From positions 800,501 through 864,500 of the forward strand of contig NZ_CP040924.1 of NCBI RefSeq assembly GCF_006351925.1: a DNA stretch of 64,000 nucleotides, in the 5' to 3' direction. Below the pieces are notes generated by a model that worked only from the letters and a program-made list of their open reading frames with translations, ran no database searches and was not told where the DNA came from. Made by a program: the position numbers and the translations under genes. Positions 15,814 to 24,830 of the stretch are shown here, one piece after another (the first letter of the stretch is position 1; every line of letters begins with the position of its first letter). Source of the stretch: Clostridium thermarum. GTDB taxonomy: Bacteria; Bacillota; Clostridia; Clostridiales; Clostridiaceae.

Positions 15814-16539
15814 ATGATAGAACTTTCTAATTTAAGTAAAAGCTATAACGGGAAAGTAAAAGCTGTAGATAACTTAAATATTACTATTAATGATGGAGAG
15901 ATCTTCGGCTTCTTAGGTCCTAATGGCGCAGGAAAAACCACCACTATAAAAATGATCACCGGAATTATAGATAAGGATGGGGGAAGTATCAAAATAAACG
16001 GTATAGACAACAGCGAAAGGCCCCTGGAGGCAAAAAAGCAATTTGCCTATGTACCGGATAGCCCTGACATGTTTTTAAGATTAAAGGGCATAGAGTATTT
16101 GAACTTTATGGCGGATATCTATGAGGTTCCAAGGGAAAACAGAAAAAGTAAAATTGAGATGCTTGCAGAGAGATTTGAAATGACAAATGCTCTGGGAGAT
16201 CAGATACAAAGTTATTCCCATGGTATGAGGCAAAAAATAGTGATTATGGGGGCCTTGATACACGAGCCTAAAGTGTGGATACTGGATGAGCCTTTAACGG
16301 GTCTTGATCCTAAGTCCTCCTATATTTTAAAGGAAATGATGAGGGAGCAGGCGGATAGCGGAAAAACCGTATTTTTCTCCACCCATGTTTTGGATGTGGC
16401 TGAGAAGGTATGTGATAGGGTAGCCATTATTAACAAGGGGAAGATATTGTTCTGCGGCAGCATTGGTGAGATGAGGGAGCATTTTAAGAGTAATGAGTCC
16501 CTTGAAAAAATGTTCTTGGAGTTGACTGAAAATGAGTAA
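15814..16539 (+). CDS. ABC transporter ATP-binding protein
   Basis: A 241-residue ABC ATPase: Walker A GPNGAGKTTT at about 35-44, Q-loop FAYVPDSPDMF near 75, signature YSHGMRQK near 135 (a LSGGQ variant), Walker B VWILDEPLTGLDP near 155 and H-loop STHVLD near 190. This is the arrangement of ABC-2 type exporters with a separate permease. The permease gene overlaps its 3' end by eight bases, so the two are translationally coupled. The substrate cannot be deduced. Confidence 0.92.
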   Translation: MIELSNLSKSYNGKVKAVDNLNITINDGEIFGFLGPNGAGKTTTIKMITGIIDKDGGSIKINGIDNSERPLEAKKQFAYVPDSPDMFLRLKGIEYLNFMADIYEVPRENRKSKIEMLAERFEMTNALGDQIQSYSHGMRQKIVIMGALIHEPKVWILDEPLTGLDPKSSYILKEMMREQADSGKTVFFSTHVLDVAEKVCDRVAIINKGKILFCGSIGEMREHFKSNESLEKMFLELTENE

Positions 16540-18202
16540 GTTATGGATATTATCAAAAGTACTGCTAAAGAGTAATCTATCTTCCTTAGGTAAGAAGAAA
16601 AAAACAAAGATATCGCCATATTTGACGATGATTTTGCTGCTTAGTATTTTTGGGGCCTCCTTTAGTCTGCCAATAGGAATCTTATTTGGTAAAATGTATG
16701 ACATGCTGGAGACCATTCAGCAGCAGGGGGCATTACTCACTCTTGCCATTGGAGCAGTGAGTGTAACCATATTTTTATTTGGTATATTCTATGTACTGGG
16801 GGTATTCTACTTCTCAAGGGATGTGGAGCTGCTCCTGCCATTACCTTTAAAACCATCGCAAATATTAGGAGCAAAATTCATAACTGTTTTGCTATATGAG
16901 TATTTAACGGAGGCTGTAATGCTGCTGCCGGCATTTATAGCCTATGGAATAAAGAGTGGTTCCAGCATTGTATATTATCTATATTCTTTAATTATATTTT
17001 TGCTTGTTCCTATAATTCCCCTAATCTTGGCTTCACTGTTGAATATGATCATTATGAGGTTTACCAATATCGGTAAACATAAGGATGCCCTAAGGATAGC
17101 AGGTGGAGTAATTGGCTTAGCCTTTGGTATAGGAGTTAATATATTTATGCAGGGAATGGGGAAGAATGAATCAGATCCTGAGGCCATGTTAAAGCTCTTA
17201 TATGAAGGAAATAATTCACTTATAAGCATAGTGTCAAAAATATTTCCTACTGCCAAAGTTGCTTCTATATCCTTAGTATCTAATAATGAAACTAGAGGTA
17301 TAGTTAATCTATTATTGTTTTTGGTAATTAATTTGGCACTGACTTTTATATTTTTCATCATTGGGGAAATGCTGTATTTCAAAGGAGTATTGGGAAATGC
17401 GGAAGTTTACTCCAAAAGAAAAAAACTTTCCGGAAAGCAGCTTGAGAAGACTATTGTACAAAGTTCAGCCTTAAAGGCTTTTATGATGAAGGAATTAAAA
17501 ATATTATTCAGAACTCCTTCATACTTAATGAATTGTGTTATTTCAAGCTTCATGTGGCCTATAATTCTTGGAATTGGTATCTTTAGCTCAGGCTCCTTAA
17601 ACAGCCGGGAAATTAAAGGGTTAATGGAAGCACTTAAAGATACAAGGTTGTTGGGAATAATATTAGTGGCATTATTTGCAATGTCAGTGGTATTCTCGGG
17701 AGGAAACGGAATAGCGTCCACATCAATATCCAGGGAGGGCAATAATCTGTTTATAAGCAAATATCTTCCCATTAGTTTTAAAGATCAGATACTAGCTAGG
17801 ATTATGCCGGGAATAATCCTAAGCTCCATAGCTATATTTGCTACCTTGGGAATAGCCCTATACTTTATTGATATTCCATTACTTGTAGTAATTCTCGGAA
17901 TAACAGTTATCCTTTTAGGAATGCTTATGACCTCATTTATAGGTATATTGTTAGAATTAAGATTTCCTAAACTAAACTGGGATAACGAGCAGAAGGCCGT
18001 AAAACAAAATACTAATTTTATGATTACAATGTTTGCAAGCTGGGCTATAGCTGCCTTATTCATATTTGCTGTCATAGTACTTAAGCTTAATCTTTGGTAT
18101 GCTTTTATTTTTGTGACCGCTGTAAGCGGAATATTAAACTTAATCCTCTTCTACCTAATTATGAATCAAGGTCAAAGGTGGTTCAATAAAATAGAATTAT
18201 AA
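16532..18202 (+). CDS. ABC transporter permease (ABC-2-like, 12 or more TM)
   Basis: A 556-residue membrane protein with about twelve hydrophobic segments, e.g. MILLLSIFGASFSLPIGIL and IFLLVPIIPLILASLLNMI. The two halves are separated by a cytoplasmic basic stretch around YSKRKKLSGKQLEK (about residue 290). The LLLPLPLKPSQILGAKF motif near 105 is shared with bacterial putative permeases of the YthQ type. It overlaps the ATPase gene by eight bases. Fused duplication in one long permease suggests a functional transporter of two ATPases plus one permease. Exported substrate unknown. Confidence 0.85.
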   Translation: MSKLWILSKVLLKSNLSSLGKKKKTKISPYLTMILLLSIFGASFSLPIGILFGKMYDMLETIQQQGALLTLAIGAVSVTIFLFGIFYVLGVFYFSRDVELLLPLPLKPSQILGAKFITVLLYEYLTEAVMLLPAFIAYGIKSGSSIVYYLYSLIIFLLVPIIPLILASLLNMIIMRFTNIGKHKDALRIAGGVIGLAFGIGVNIFMQGMGKNESDPEAMLKLLYEGNNSLISIVSKIFPTAKVASISLVSNNETRGIVNLLLFLVINLALTFIFFIIGEMLYFKGVLGNAEVYSKRKKLSGKQLEKTIVQSSALKAFMMKELKILFRTPSYLMNCVISSFMWPIILGIGIFSSGSLNSREIKGLMEALKDTRLLGIILVALFAMSVVFSGGNGIASTSISREGNNLFISKYLPISFKDQILARIMPGIILSSIAIFATLGIALYFIDIPLLVVILGITVILLGMLMTSFIGILLELRFPKLNWDNEQKAVKQNTNFMITMFASWAIAALFIFAVIVLKLNLWYAFIFVTAVSGILNLILFYLIMNQGQRWFNKIEL

Positions 18203-18316
18203 AAAATATATAAAAAATACATAAAAATGATGAAACTTTTTCTTATTTTTTTCGTCTTATAAGTATAGGGTAGTGAGAATAATTTATGGGAGGGGATTGA
18301 GATTTACTCGAAGAAT

Positions 18317-18517
18317 ATGGTTGAAAATTTCAATAATAAAAGTGATTCAACAGAGGATAACAAAGAAGTTGCTCTGGGAATATGTTTTGGTACAGGAGCT
18401 GGAATAGTTGCAGGGGCATTAGTGGGTAATATAATGCTAGGGCTATCAGCCGGCGGGGTGCTGGGTGTAGTTATCGGAGTAATAATTGGTGAAATAAAAA
18501 AGCATAAAATGGATTGA
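18317..18517 (+). CDS. small glycine-rich membrane protein, unknown
   Basis: A 66-residue product with a charged N-terminus (FNNKSDSTEDNKEVALGI) and a single long Gly/Ala-rich hydrophobic stretch (GTGAGIVAGALVGNIMLG, then LSAGGVLGVVIGVIIG) ending in basic KKHKMD. The start is uncertain: the strong GGGAGGGG is 22 bases before the ATG, too far, while an in-frame ATT at 18302 has ideal spacing. A real terminator follows, which supports expression. Glycine-zipper features suggest a small membrane-inserting protein. Confidence 0.5.
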   Translation: MVENFNNKSDSTEDNKEVALGICFGTGAGIVAGALVGNIMLGLSAGGVLGVVIGVIIGEIKKHKMD

Positions 18518-18521
18518 TGAA

Positions 18522-18551
18522 AAGAACTCTTCCTGTAAGGGTTCTTTTTTT
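18522..18551 (+). terminator. terminator after the 66-residue gene
   Basis: AAGAACTCTT pairs with AAGGGTTCTT (one T-G wobble) around CCTGT and is followed by TTTTT-A. Confidence 0.85.
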
Positions 18552-18634
18552 ATAAAATATTTAGATGCTGTCATATAAAAAGTGCAAAAATTTTACTAAT
18601 TTTTATATTAAATTACAAAAGAATTTGCACACTA

Positions 18635-18663
18635 TTCACAAAGTTTGATTGTGGAGGTATAAT
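18635..18663 (+). promoter_or_regulatory. sigma-A promoter of the Xaa-Pro peptidase gene
   Basis: TTCACA (one mismatch) and TATAAT (perfect) are 17 bases apart, about 50 bases upstream of the start codon. Confidence 0.65.
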
Positions 18664-18710
18664 AGATTTATAATGACAGCAGTGTATTAAAATCGACGGG
18701 AGGTTTATTA

Positions 18711-19952
18711 ATGAATAAAGGATTTTTTCAAAACAATAGAAATAAGCTCATTGATAAGATACAAGATAATTCCATAGTGGTACTTTTCTCTGGAAAGGCG
18801 CCCAAAAAGAGTGCTGATGAAGCATATAACTTTACGCCAAATAGAAATTTTTACTATCTCACCGGTATAGATGAGAAAAATATAATTCTTCTATTGAGTA
18901 AGGTAAAGGGAGTTACAGAGGAAAAGCTGTTTATACATAAGGCTGATCCCGTGATGGAAAAGTGGGTTGGAAAAGCTATAAGTGAAGAAGAAGCCAGAGA
19001 AAAGTCAGGTATACAAAGTATTGCTTATAGAGAAGAGTTTGAAGCCTTGATTCATAGGATGATCTTTACAGGTTCAGTGGAGAATATCTATTTAGATTTG
19101 GAAAGAGAATCTTGGGAAGAGGAGAGCTCAAGTACTGAAAGGTTTGCACTGGACCTGAAAAAAAAATATCCCTATAGCAGCATAAAAAATGTATACCAGA
19201 TTATAGCGGAACAGAGGATGATAAAATCACAGGAAGAAGTAGAGGAAATAAGAAAAGCAATTGCTATAACTTGGGAAGGCATACAAAGTGCTATGAAAAA
19301 TGCAAGACCGGGTATGATGGAATATGCAGTAGAAGCATACTTTGATTTTGAATTAAAAACCAGGGGAGTAAAGGATTTTGCTTTTAAAACCATTGCTGCC
19401 TCAGGTAAAAATGCCACTGTATTACATTATAGCGAAAATAATTGTAAAATTGGAGAGCAGGATTTACTGCTTATGGATTTAGGAGCCCAGTTAAATTATT
19501 ATAGCGCTGACATAACCCGAACCTTTCCGGTAAGTGGTAAGTTCACTGAAAGACAGAAAGAGATTTACAATATAGTTTTAAAAGCTCAGCTTGAAACTAT
19601 AAAGGCAATTAAGCCAGGAATTCCATTCAAAGAGATTAATTTAATAACCAGAAGGGTTCTCTTGGAGGAACTAAGTAAAATAGGCTTGGCTCATTCAGAT
19701 GAAGAACTCTCTAAGTACTACTATCATGGAGTAAGTCATCATCTAGGCTTGGATACTCATGATGTAGGAAGCAGAGAAGTGGAACTGAAGCCGGGAATGG
19801 TACTAACAGTTGAACCTGGGCTTTACATTGAAGAGGAAGCCATAGGAATAAGAATTGAGGATGACGTGGTTGTCACCGAAGACGGCTGTGAAGTGCTTTC
19901 GAATTATATAATTAAAACTGCTGATGAAATTGAAGGGTTTATGAAGAGATAG
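18711..19952 (+). CDS. pepP: Xaa-Pro aminopeptidase (M24B)
   Basis: A 413-residue aminopeptidase P-type enzyme that removes N-terminal residues preceding proline. The N-terminal creatinase-like domain contains YNFTPNRNFYYLTGIDEKN. The C-terminal pita-bread domain has the dinuclear metal site: Asp in LLLMDLGAQLNYYSADITRT (two Asp), His in YYHGVSHHLGLDTHD, Glu in LTVEPGLYIE and Glu in IGIRIEDDVVVT. All five ligands are present. GGGAGG precedes the ATG. The gene appears monocistronic; a hairpin separates it from the following oxidoreductase gene. Confidence 0.92.
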   Translation: MNKGFFQNNRNKLIDKIQDNSIVVLFSGKAPKKSADEAYNFTPNRNFYYLTGIDEKNIILLLSKVKGVTEEKLFIHKADPVMEKWVGKAISEEEAREKSGIQSIAYREEFEALIHRMIFTGSVENIYLDLERESWEEESSSTERFALDLKKKYPYSSIKNVYQIIAEQRMIKSQEEVEEIRKAIAITWEGIQSAMKNARPGMMEYAVEAYFDFELKTRGVKDFAFKTIAASGKNATVLHYSENNCKIGEQDLLLMDLGAQLNYYSADITRTFPVSGKFTERQKEIYNIVLKAQLETIKAIKPGIPFKEINLITRRVLLEELSKIGLAHSDEELSKYYYHGVSHHLGLDTHDVGSREVELKPGMVLTVEPGLYIEEEAIGIRIEDDVVVTEDGCEVLSNYIIKTADEIEGFMKR

Positions 19953-19961
19953 TAAATTTAC

Positions 19962-19999
19962 AGGAAATTGCATGGCCTTTATGGGCTGTACAATTTCCT
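19962..19999 (+). terminator. hairpin between pepP and the SagB-like gene
   Basis: AGGAAATTG (19962-19970) pairs perfectly with CAATTTCCT (19991-19999), with further pairing of GGCC and GGCT inside. There is no T-run, so it may be a weak terminator, a processing site or a leader structure for the next gene. Confidence 0.4.
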
Positions 20000-20021
20000 C
20001 AACATAAAGAGAGGTTTTGTT

Positions 20022-20789
20022 ATGAATAGGTTTAAAGAGAATAGGCAGTTTTTGAAGGCTAATCATAATATTTTAAGACAGATAATAACAGACAGACAGA
20101 AGAATATGCCGCAGCCGAATATCTTAAAGCCCTATGACGAAGATGATAATGTAATAGACCTGCCACAGATGCGCAGCGATGTTATCACTAAAAATGAGTT
20201 GTATGCCTGTATCAACGACAGGAGAAGTGTACGAATTTACTCTAGTGAGTTTATTACGTTGGACGAGCTTTCTTATATGCTTTGGGCTACACAAGGTATA
20301 AAGTGTATTATAGGGGATAATATAGGTACCTTAAGAACTGTACCTGCCAGCGGAGCAACCCATTCCTTCGAGACCTATCTACTGATAACAAGAGTGGAAG
20401 GACTACAGAAAGGGGTATACAGATATCTACCCTTAAGGCATGCTCTATATTTTATGTATGGTAGCGATAACATTGAGAACGTTATCGATGAGGCAACGCC
20501 GGACCAGCCTTATGTGCCTCACTTTGCAGAAAAAGCAGCAGTATTGTTTGCTTGGAGCTGCATACCTTATAGAGCGGAATACAAGTTTGATATAACCGCT
20601 CATAAAAAGATTCTCATCGACGTGGGACATGTATGTCAAAACCTATACATAGCAGGTGAATCCGTAAATTGTGGAACTTGTGCCATTGGTACCTATGACC
20701 AGCAAACTATAGACAAGGCTCTCCGTTTGGATGGGGAGGATGAATTTGTTATATACCTGGCAGCGGTAGGGAAGAAGCCGATGGAGTAA
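20022..20789 (+). CDS. SagB-type nitroreductase-family oxidoreductase
   Basis: A 255-residue flavin (FMN) oxidoreductase. It shows the SagB/ThcOx layout: CINDRRSVRIYSSEFITLDE, then LSYMLWATQGIK, RTVPASGATHSFETYLLI, GVYRYLPLRHALYFM, and near the C-terminus IDVGHVCQNLYIAGES with VNCGTCAIGTYDQQ. Some SagB relatives oxidise azoline rings in peptide natural products, but stand-alone copies are common in Clostridia and no cyclodehydratase or precursor peptide gene is nearby. A metabolic or detoxifying reductase is therefore as likely. AAGAGAGG before ATG 20022 sets the start; an upstream in-frame ATG lacks such a site. Confidence 0.8.
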   Translation: MNRFKENRQFLKANHNILRQIITDRQKNMPQPNILKPYDEDDNVIDLPQMRSDVITKNELYACINDRRSVRIYSSEFITLDELSYMLWATQGIKCIIGDNIGTLRTVPASGATHSFETYLLITRVEGLQKGVYRYLPLRHALYFMYGSDNIENVIDEATPDQPYVPHFAEKAAVLFAWSCIPYRAEYKFDITAHKKILIDVGHVCQNLYIAGESVNCGTCAIGTYDQQTIDKALRLDGEDEFVIYLAAVGKKPME

Positions 20790-20790
20790 A

Positions 20791-20816
20791 AGGGAGACTG
20801 CCAGTCTCTCTTTTTA
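20791..20816 (+). terminator. terminator after the SagB-like gene
   Basis: GGGAGACTG and AGTCTCTC form a short stem around the centre, followed by TTTTT. Confidence 0.8.
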
Positions 20817-20906
20817 TCAAAGGTTATGAAAAAGGAAATATAGATGTCACCAAGAGATCAAAAAGAGTAGTACATAACATATAAAATCCACATTGGGGAA
20901 TTTTTC

Positions 20907-20935
20907 TTGACAACTGGTATGGATTATAATAATAT
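20907..20935 (+). promoter_or_regulatory. probable metG leader promoter
   Basis: A perfect TTGACA lies 17 bases before TAATAT (4 of 6 matches). Transcription would begin near 20942, at the 5' end of the T-box leader. Confidence 0.45.
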
Positions 20936-20944
20936 AAAGTTAAA

Positions 20945-21247
20945 TGTTAAATACTGTGATGGGAAGAGTAGTAGATTGAAATGTCTAAAAGAGAGCAGGG
21001 TTAGGTGAAAGCCTGCGGCAGGAAGGTTTATGAACATGGTCCCGGAGTTGACTGCCTGAACCTGCAACACTATTTTGGGATAAGGCAGTACGGAACGCAA
21101 CCGTTAAAATGCAGGGTGATAAAAACTGAGTCTATAGACAAAGTGGAGTCACTTATGGAGGTATCCATGGCAACATGGGTATGAATTAGAGTGGTAACGC
21201 GTATATAACGCCTCTATGTGAATTTCTGTTCACATAGAGGCTTTTTG
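20945..21247 (+). ncRNA. T-box leader of metG (specifier AUG, methionine)
   Basis: The leader starts with GGGA (20961-20964) and an AGTA motif. The distal stem I loop is GGTTAGGTGAAAGCC. The 3' strand reads ATG (21036-21038), then G, then TCCC, which pairs perfectly with GGGA, so the specifier codon is AUG. The same distance (five bases) separates the codon from GGAG(C/T)TGA in both this and the ileS leader. The T-box sequence AGAGTGGTAACGCG is at 21188-21201. The terminator GCCTCTATGTGAA ... TTCACATAGAGGC followed by TTTTT is at 21210-21247. Confidence 0.92.
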
Positions 21248-21369
21248 CTTGATACAAGGGCAATTTGGGAACTATATATGATATAAAAAAGATGATTAAG
21301 TTCAATAACTGAAGTGGAATATCATACTTAATTGATAAATAAATTATAAAGCATTTAGGAGGAATGAAC

Positions 21370-23316
21370 ATGACTAAAAAAACTTATTACATTACTACGC
21401 CGATCTATTATCCATCTGCAAACCTGCACATAGGAAATACTTATACTACAGTTGCGGCAGATGCTCTGGCAAGATATAAGAGATTCCGAGGCTATGATGT
21501 AATGTTCCTTACAGGAACCGATGAACATGGACAAAAGATACAGAGAATAGCTGAGGAAAAAGGAGTTACTCCAAAGGCTTATGTAGATGAGATTGTAGCA
21601 GGAATAAAAGAACTTTGGAAGCTTATGGATATCAGCTATGACAGATTTATTAGAACCACTGATGACTATCATCAAAAAGCAGTTCAGGATATATTTACAA
21701 AGTTATATAAGCAGGGGGATATATATAAAGGCTCTTATGAAGGCTGGTACTGTACTCCTTGTGAGGCCTTCTGGACGGAAACTCAATTAAATGATGGAAA
21801 GTGTCCTGACTGTGGCAGACCGGTTGAAAAGGCTAAGGAAGAAGCATATTTCTTCAAGATGAGCAAATATGCAGACCAATTACTTAAGTATATAGAAGAT
21901 CATCCTGATTTCATTCAGCCGGAATCAAGAAAGAATGAAATGGTTAATAACTTCTTAAAACCTGGTTTACAGGACCTTTGTGTATCAAGAACCTCCTTCA
22001 ACTGGGGTATACCTGTTGAATTTGACCCGGGCCATGTAATATATGTCTGGATAGATGCTCTTTCAAACTATATAACTGCTCTAGGTTATGGAAATGATGC
22101 CTACAATGATTATGACAGATATTGGCCGGCGGATGTACACCTAATTGGTAAGGATATCCTAAGATTCCATACAATTTACTGGCCAATTATGCTGATGGCT
22201 CTTGGCTTAGAGCTTCCAAAGCAGGTGTTTGGACACGGGTGGCTTTTGGTTGACGGAGGAAAGATGTCAAAATCAAAGGGAAATGTAGTAGATCCGGTTG
22301 TGCTGGTAAACCACTTTGGAGTTGATGCTGTAAGATACTACTTGCTAAGAGAAATCCCCTTTGGTTCTGATGGACTATTTAACAATGAGATATTTATAAA
22401 GAAGATAAACTCAGACCTTGCTAATGACCTTGGAAACCTTGTTTCCAGAACCGTAGCAATGGTGGATAAGTATTTCGAAGGAGTAATACCGGCTCCAACA
22501 GCAAAGGAAGAAACAGATAATGACCTGATTTCCTTGGCATTAAAGACACCGGCTGAAGTAGATAAGGCCATCGATAATTTAAGACTGCCTGAGGCACTGG
22601 ATAAAATTTGGGAACTCATAGGAAGGGCTAATAAATATATTGATGAGACTACACCATGGATACTGGCAAGAGATGAAGCTAAGAAAGAAAGATTGGGAAC
22701 AGTGCTTTACAACTTAGTTGAAGCCTTAAGATTTGTTTCTACATTTATAGCACCATTTTTACCTTCAACAAGTGTTAAAATAAATGAACAGTTAAATATA
22801 GAATTAACCACTTGGGAAAGCCTATCAGCCTTTGATGGAACTAGAGCAGGTACAAAGGTGAACAAAGGAGCCGTAATATTCCCAAGAATTGATGTAGAAG
22901 CTAAGTTAGCAGAGTTTGAGGCTTTGAAAGAAGCAGCCATAAAGGAAGCAGAAGCTGCAAACAGACCTGCAATGAAACCTTTGAAGGAAGAAATAACTAT
23001 AGATGACTTTGCAAAGCTTGACCTAAGAATAGCTAAGGTACTTCACTGTGAACCCATAAAGGGAGCCAAGAAACTACTGAAGCTAAAAGTTGATTTAGGT
23101 GGGGAAGAGCGACAGGTTGTATCCGGGATCGCCCAATACTACAGACCTGAAGACCTAATTGGCAAGTCAATCGTACTAGTTGCAAATCTTAAACCAGTTA
23201 CACTCAGAGGAGAGCTTTCTCAAGGTATGATACTAGCAGCTTCCAGTGACGATGACAGCAAGCTCTTTGCTGTAACCATAGAAGGTGAGCTGCCAACCGG
23301 AAGTGAAGTTAGATAG
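21370..23316 (+). CDS. metG: methionyl-tRNA synthetase
   Basis: A 648-residue class I synthetase. The HIGH motif is HIGN at residues 20-23 and KMSKS is complete at about 297-302 (GGKMSKSKGNVVDP). A zinc knuckle with CTPC and CPDC near residues 127-147 is of the single-zinc type. The C-terminal 105 residues are an EMAP-II-like tRNA-binding domain (FAKLDLRIAKVLHCEPIKGA, ending LSQGMILAAS), as in most dimeric MetRS. Two in-frame ATGs exist; AGGAGG ends one base before the first (21364) and eight bases before the second (21370), so the second is the start. Its T-box leader makes expression depend on uncharged tRNA-Met. It is not linked to tatD here, unlike in Bacillus. Confidence 0.96.
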   Translation: MTKKTYYITTPIYYPSANLHIGNTYTTVAADALARYKRFRGYDVMFLTGTDEHGQKIQRIAEEKGVTPKAYVDEIVAGIKELWKLMDISYDRFIRTTDDYHQKAVQDIFTKLYKQGDIYKGSYEGWYCTPCEAFWTETQLNDGKCPDCGRPVEKAKEEAYFFKMSKYADQLLKYIEDHPDFIQPESRKNEMVNNFLKPGLQDLCVSRTSFNWGIPVEFDPGHVIYVWIDALSNYITALGYGNDAYNDYDRYWPADVHLIGKDILRFHTIYWPIMLMALGLELPKQVFGHGWLLVDGGKMSKSKGNVVDPVVLVNHFGVDAVRYYLLREIPFGSDGLFNNEIFIKKINSDLANDLGNLVSRTVAMVDKYFEGVIPAPTAKEETDNDLISLALKTPAEVDKAIDNLRLPEALDKIWELIGRANKYIDETTPWILARDEAKKERLGTVLYNLVEALRFVSTFIAPFLPSTSVKINEQLNIELTTWESLSAFDGTRAGTKVNKGAVIFPRIDVEAKLAEFEALKEAAIKEAEAANRPAMKPLKEEITIDDFAKLDLRIAKVLHCEPIKGAKKLLKLKVDLGGEERQVVSGIAQYYRPEDLIGKSIVLVANLKPVTLRGELSQGMILAASSDDDSKLFAVTIEGELPTGSEVR

Positions 23317-23338
23317 CTTATGTTTTAAGCAAGACATA

Positions 23339-23370
23339 GAAAGAGATTGAATAAAAATTCAATCTCTTTC
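23339..23370. terminator. bidirectional terminator metG / OFA transporter
   Basis: GAAAGAGATTGAAT and ATTCAATCTCTTTC form a perfect 14-bp stem with loop AAAA between two converging genes. Confidence 0.88.
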
Positions 23371-23420
23371 TCATGTGAATTATGAAATATCATGTTTTAT
23401 ATACAAAGGGATGAGAAAAA

Positions 23421-24599
23421 CTAAATATGAACAGGTTTCTTTATAAACAGTGTAATTATAAGAGCAAGAATTGATAAAAAAGCAGCTAATATAAAAGAAG
23501 CTTTAAAGGACATGGATGCTGCCACAATGGGACCGATAATAGCAGCCATACCATTGGCTTGAAACATAAGACCATAGTTTACAGCAAGATTTTTCATGCC
23601 GAAGAAATCTGCAGTTATGGTTGGAAATACAGCCAGGAAACCACCAAAACATAAAGCTATCATTGCTGTGGTTATAAAAAATACTGTAAAATTAAGAGCA
23701 ACAAAGCTCTTTATAATCATTGCAATAGCGGTAATTACAAACATATAACGGACAGTTCTTATTCTGCCTATCCTGTCAGAAAGTGCCCCCCAAAATAATC
23801 TGCCGCAAGCATTAAATATAGCAATTACAGAAACTGTATTTGCAGCTGTTTCCGGTGTTAATTTAACCAATTCTATGCCAATATCCTTTGCTAAACCAAT
23901 TATCTTTAAACCGCTGACACAGCCAAATAAGAATATAATCCAAAGCAGATAGAAGGTAGGGTGATGAAGCAGCTCTCCAGTGTTAAATTCTATTACTTTA
24001 CCTGAGGAACTTGTAGTTTGCAAAGTACTTCCATCAGGTACCTGGAGAAATTGTGAACCAAATAAAGACAGTACCATATAGATAATCCCAAGAAAGAAGA
24101 AGGCTTCAGAAACCCCTCTGGTAGTTATAAAGTATTGTGCAACTGATTTAAAAATAAGGCTGCCAAGACCGAAAGCTCCTACTATAATTCCTGTTATGAA
24201 GCCTTTCTTGTCAGGAAACCATTTTATGCAGGTTGATAGGGGGCATACATATGAAATACCAATTCCAATGCCGCCAATTAAACCATAGTATAAATACAAT
24301 TCTGTAAGAGATGATGCTGTACTTGATAGCATAAGTCCTATACCTAAGAAAACAGCTCCTAAAGAGGCCACCCACCTTACCTTAAGCTTTGATAGCAATC
24401 TTCCCCCCACAATAGTAAAGAGGGAGAAAACGGCTATTGTTATAGAGAAGGTAAAAACTACACCTGACCTTTTCCAACCAAACTTTGAAACCAAAGGTTC
24501 ATTAAACAAGCTCCATGTATACACTGCTCCGATACAAAGCTGAATTAATACAGCTCCAAAGACTACCAGCCATTTTCTATTATTAAAATCATTTTTCAT
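23421..24599 (-). CDS. OFA-family MFS transporter (oxalate/formate antiporter-like)
   Basis: A 392-residue major facilitator with twelve hydrophobic segments. The N-terminal WLVVFGAVLIQLCIGAVYTW is a hallmark of the oxalate:formate antiporter (OFA) family, as are YGLIGGIGIGISYVCPLSTC and KWFPDKKGFITGIIVGAFG. GRLFWGALSDRIGRIRT near residue 255 is the second-half loop motif. In anaerobes members carry organic acids; the specific substrate is unknown. AGGAGG five bases before ATG 24599 defines the start; the frame continues upstream without such a site. It stands alone. Confidence 0.85.
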   Translation of the reverse strand: MKNDFNNRKWLVVFGAVLIQLCIGAVYTWSLFNEPLVSKFGWKRSGVVFTFSITIAVFSLFTIVGGRLLSKLKVRWVASLGAVFLGIGLMLSSTASSLTELYLYYGLIGGIGIGISYVCPLSTCIKWFPDKKGFITGIIVGAFGLGSLIFKSVAQYFITTRGVSEAFFFLGIIYMVLSLFGSQFLQVPDGSTLQTTSSSGKVIEFNTGELLHHPTFYLLWIIFLFGCVSGLKIIGLAKDIGIELVKLTPETAANTVSVIAIFNACGRLFWGALSDRIGRIRTVRYMFVITAIAMIIKSFVALNFTVFFITTAMIALCFGGFLAVFPTITADFFGMKNLAVNYGLMFQANGMAAIIGPIVAASMSFKASFILAAFLSILALIITLFIKKPVHI

Positions 24600-24830
24600 A
24601 GGTCCTCCTGAATAGTTATTATATATAAGTAATATTTTATGGATTATAGTTGTAGTTTTCAAGGAAAATTTATATTTTATAATTAAAGAAAGCAGGGTAA
24701 TTCAAATAGAATATATTTAACCTGCTTAGAAAATTTAAAATTGTTTTATGCATAGTTTTATAAGTATTTGGCAATAATTCAGTTAAAATCTATTGTTATG
24801 TAAGTACTATTAAGACTTGGAGTGGATGTA

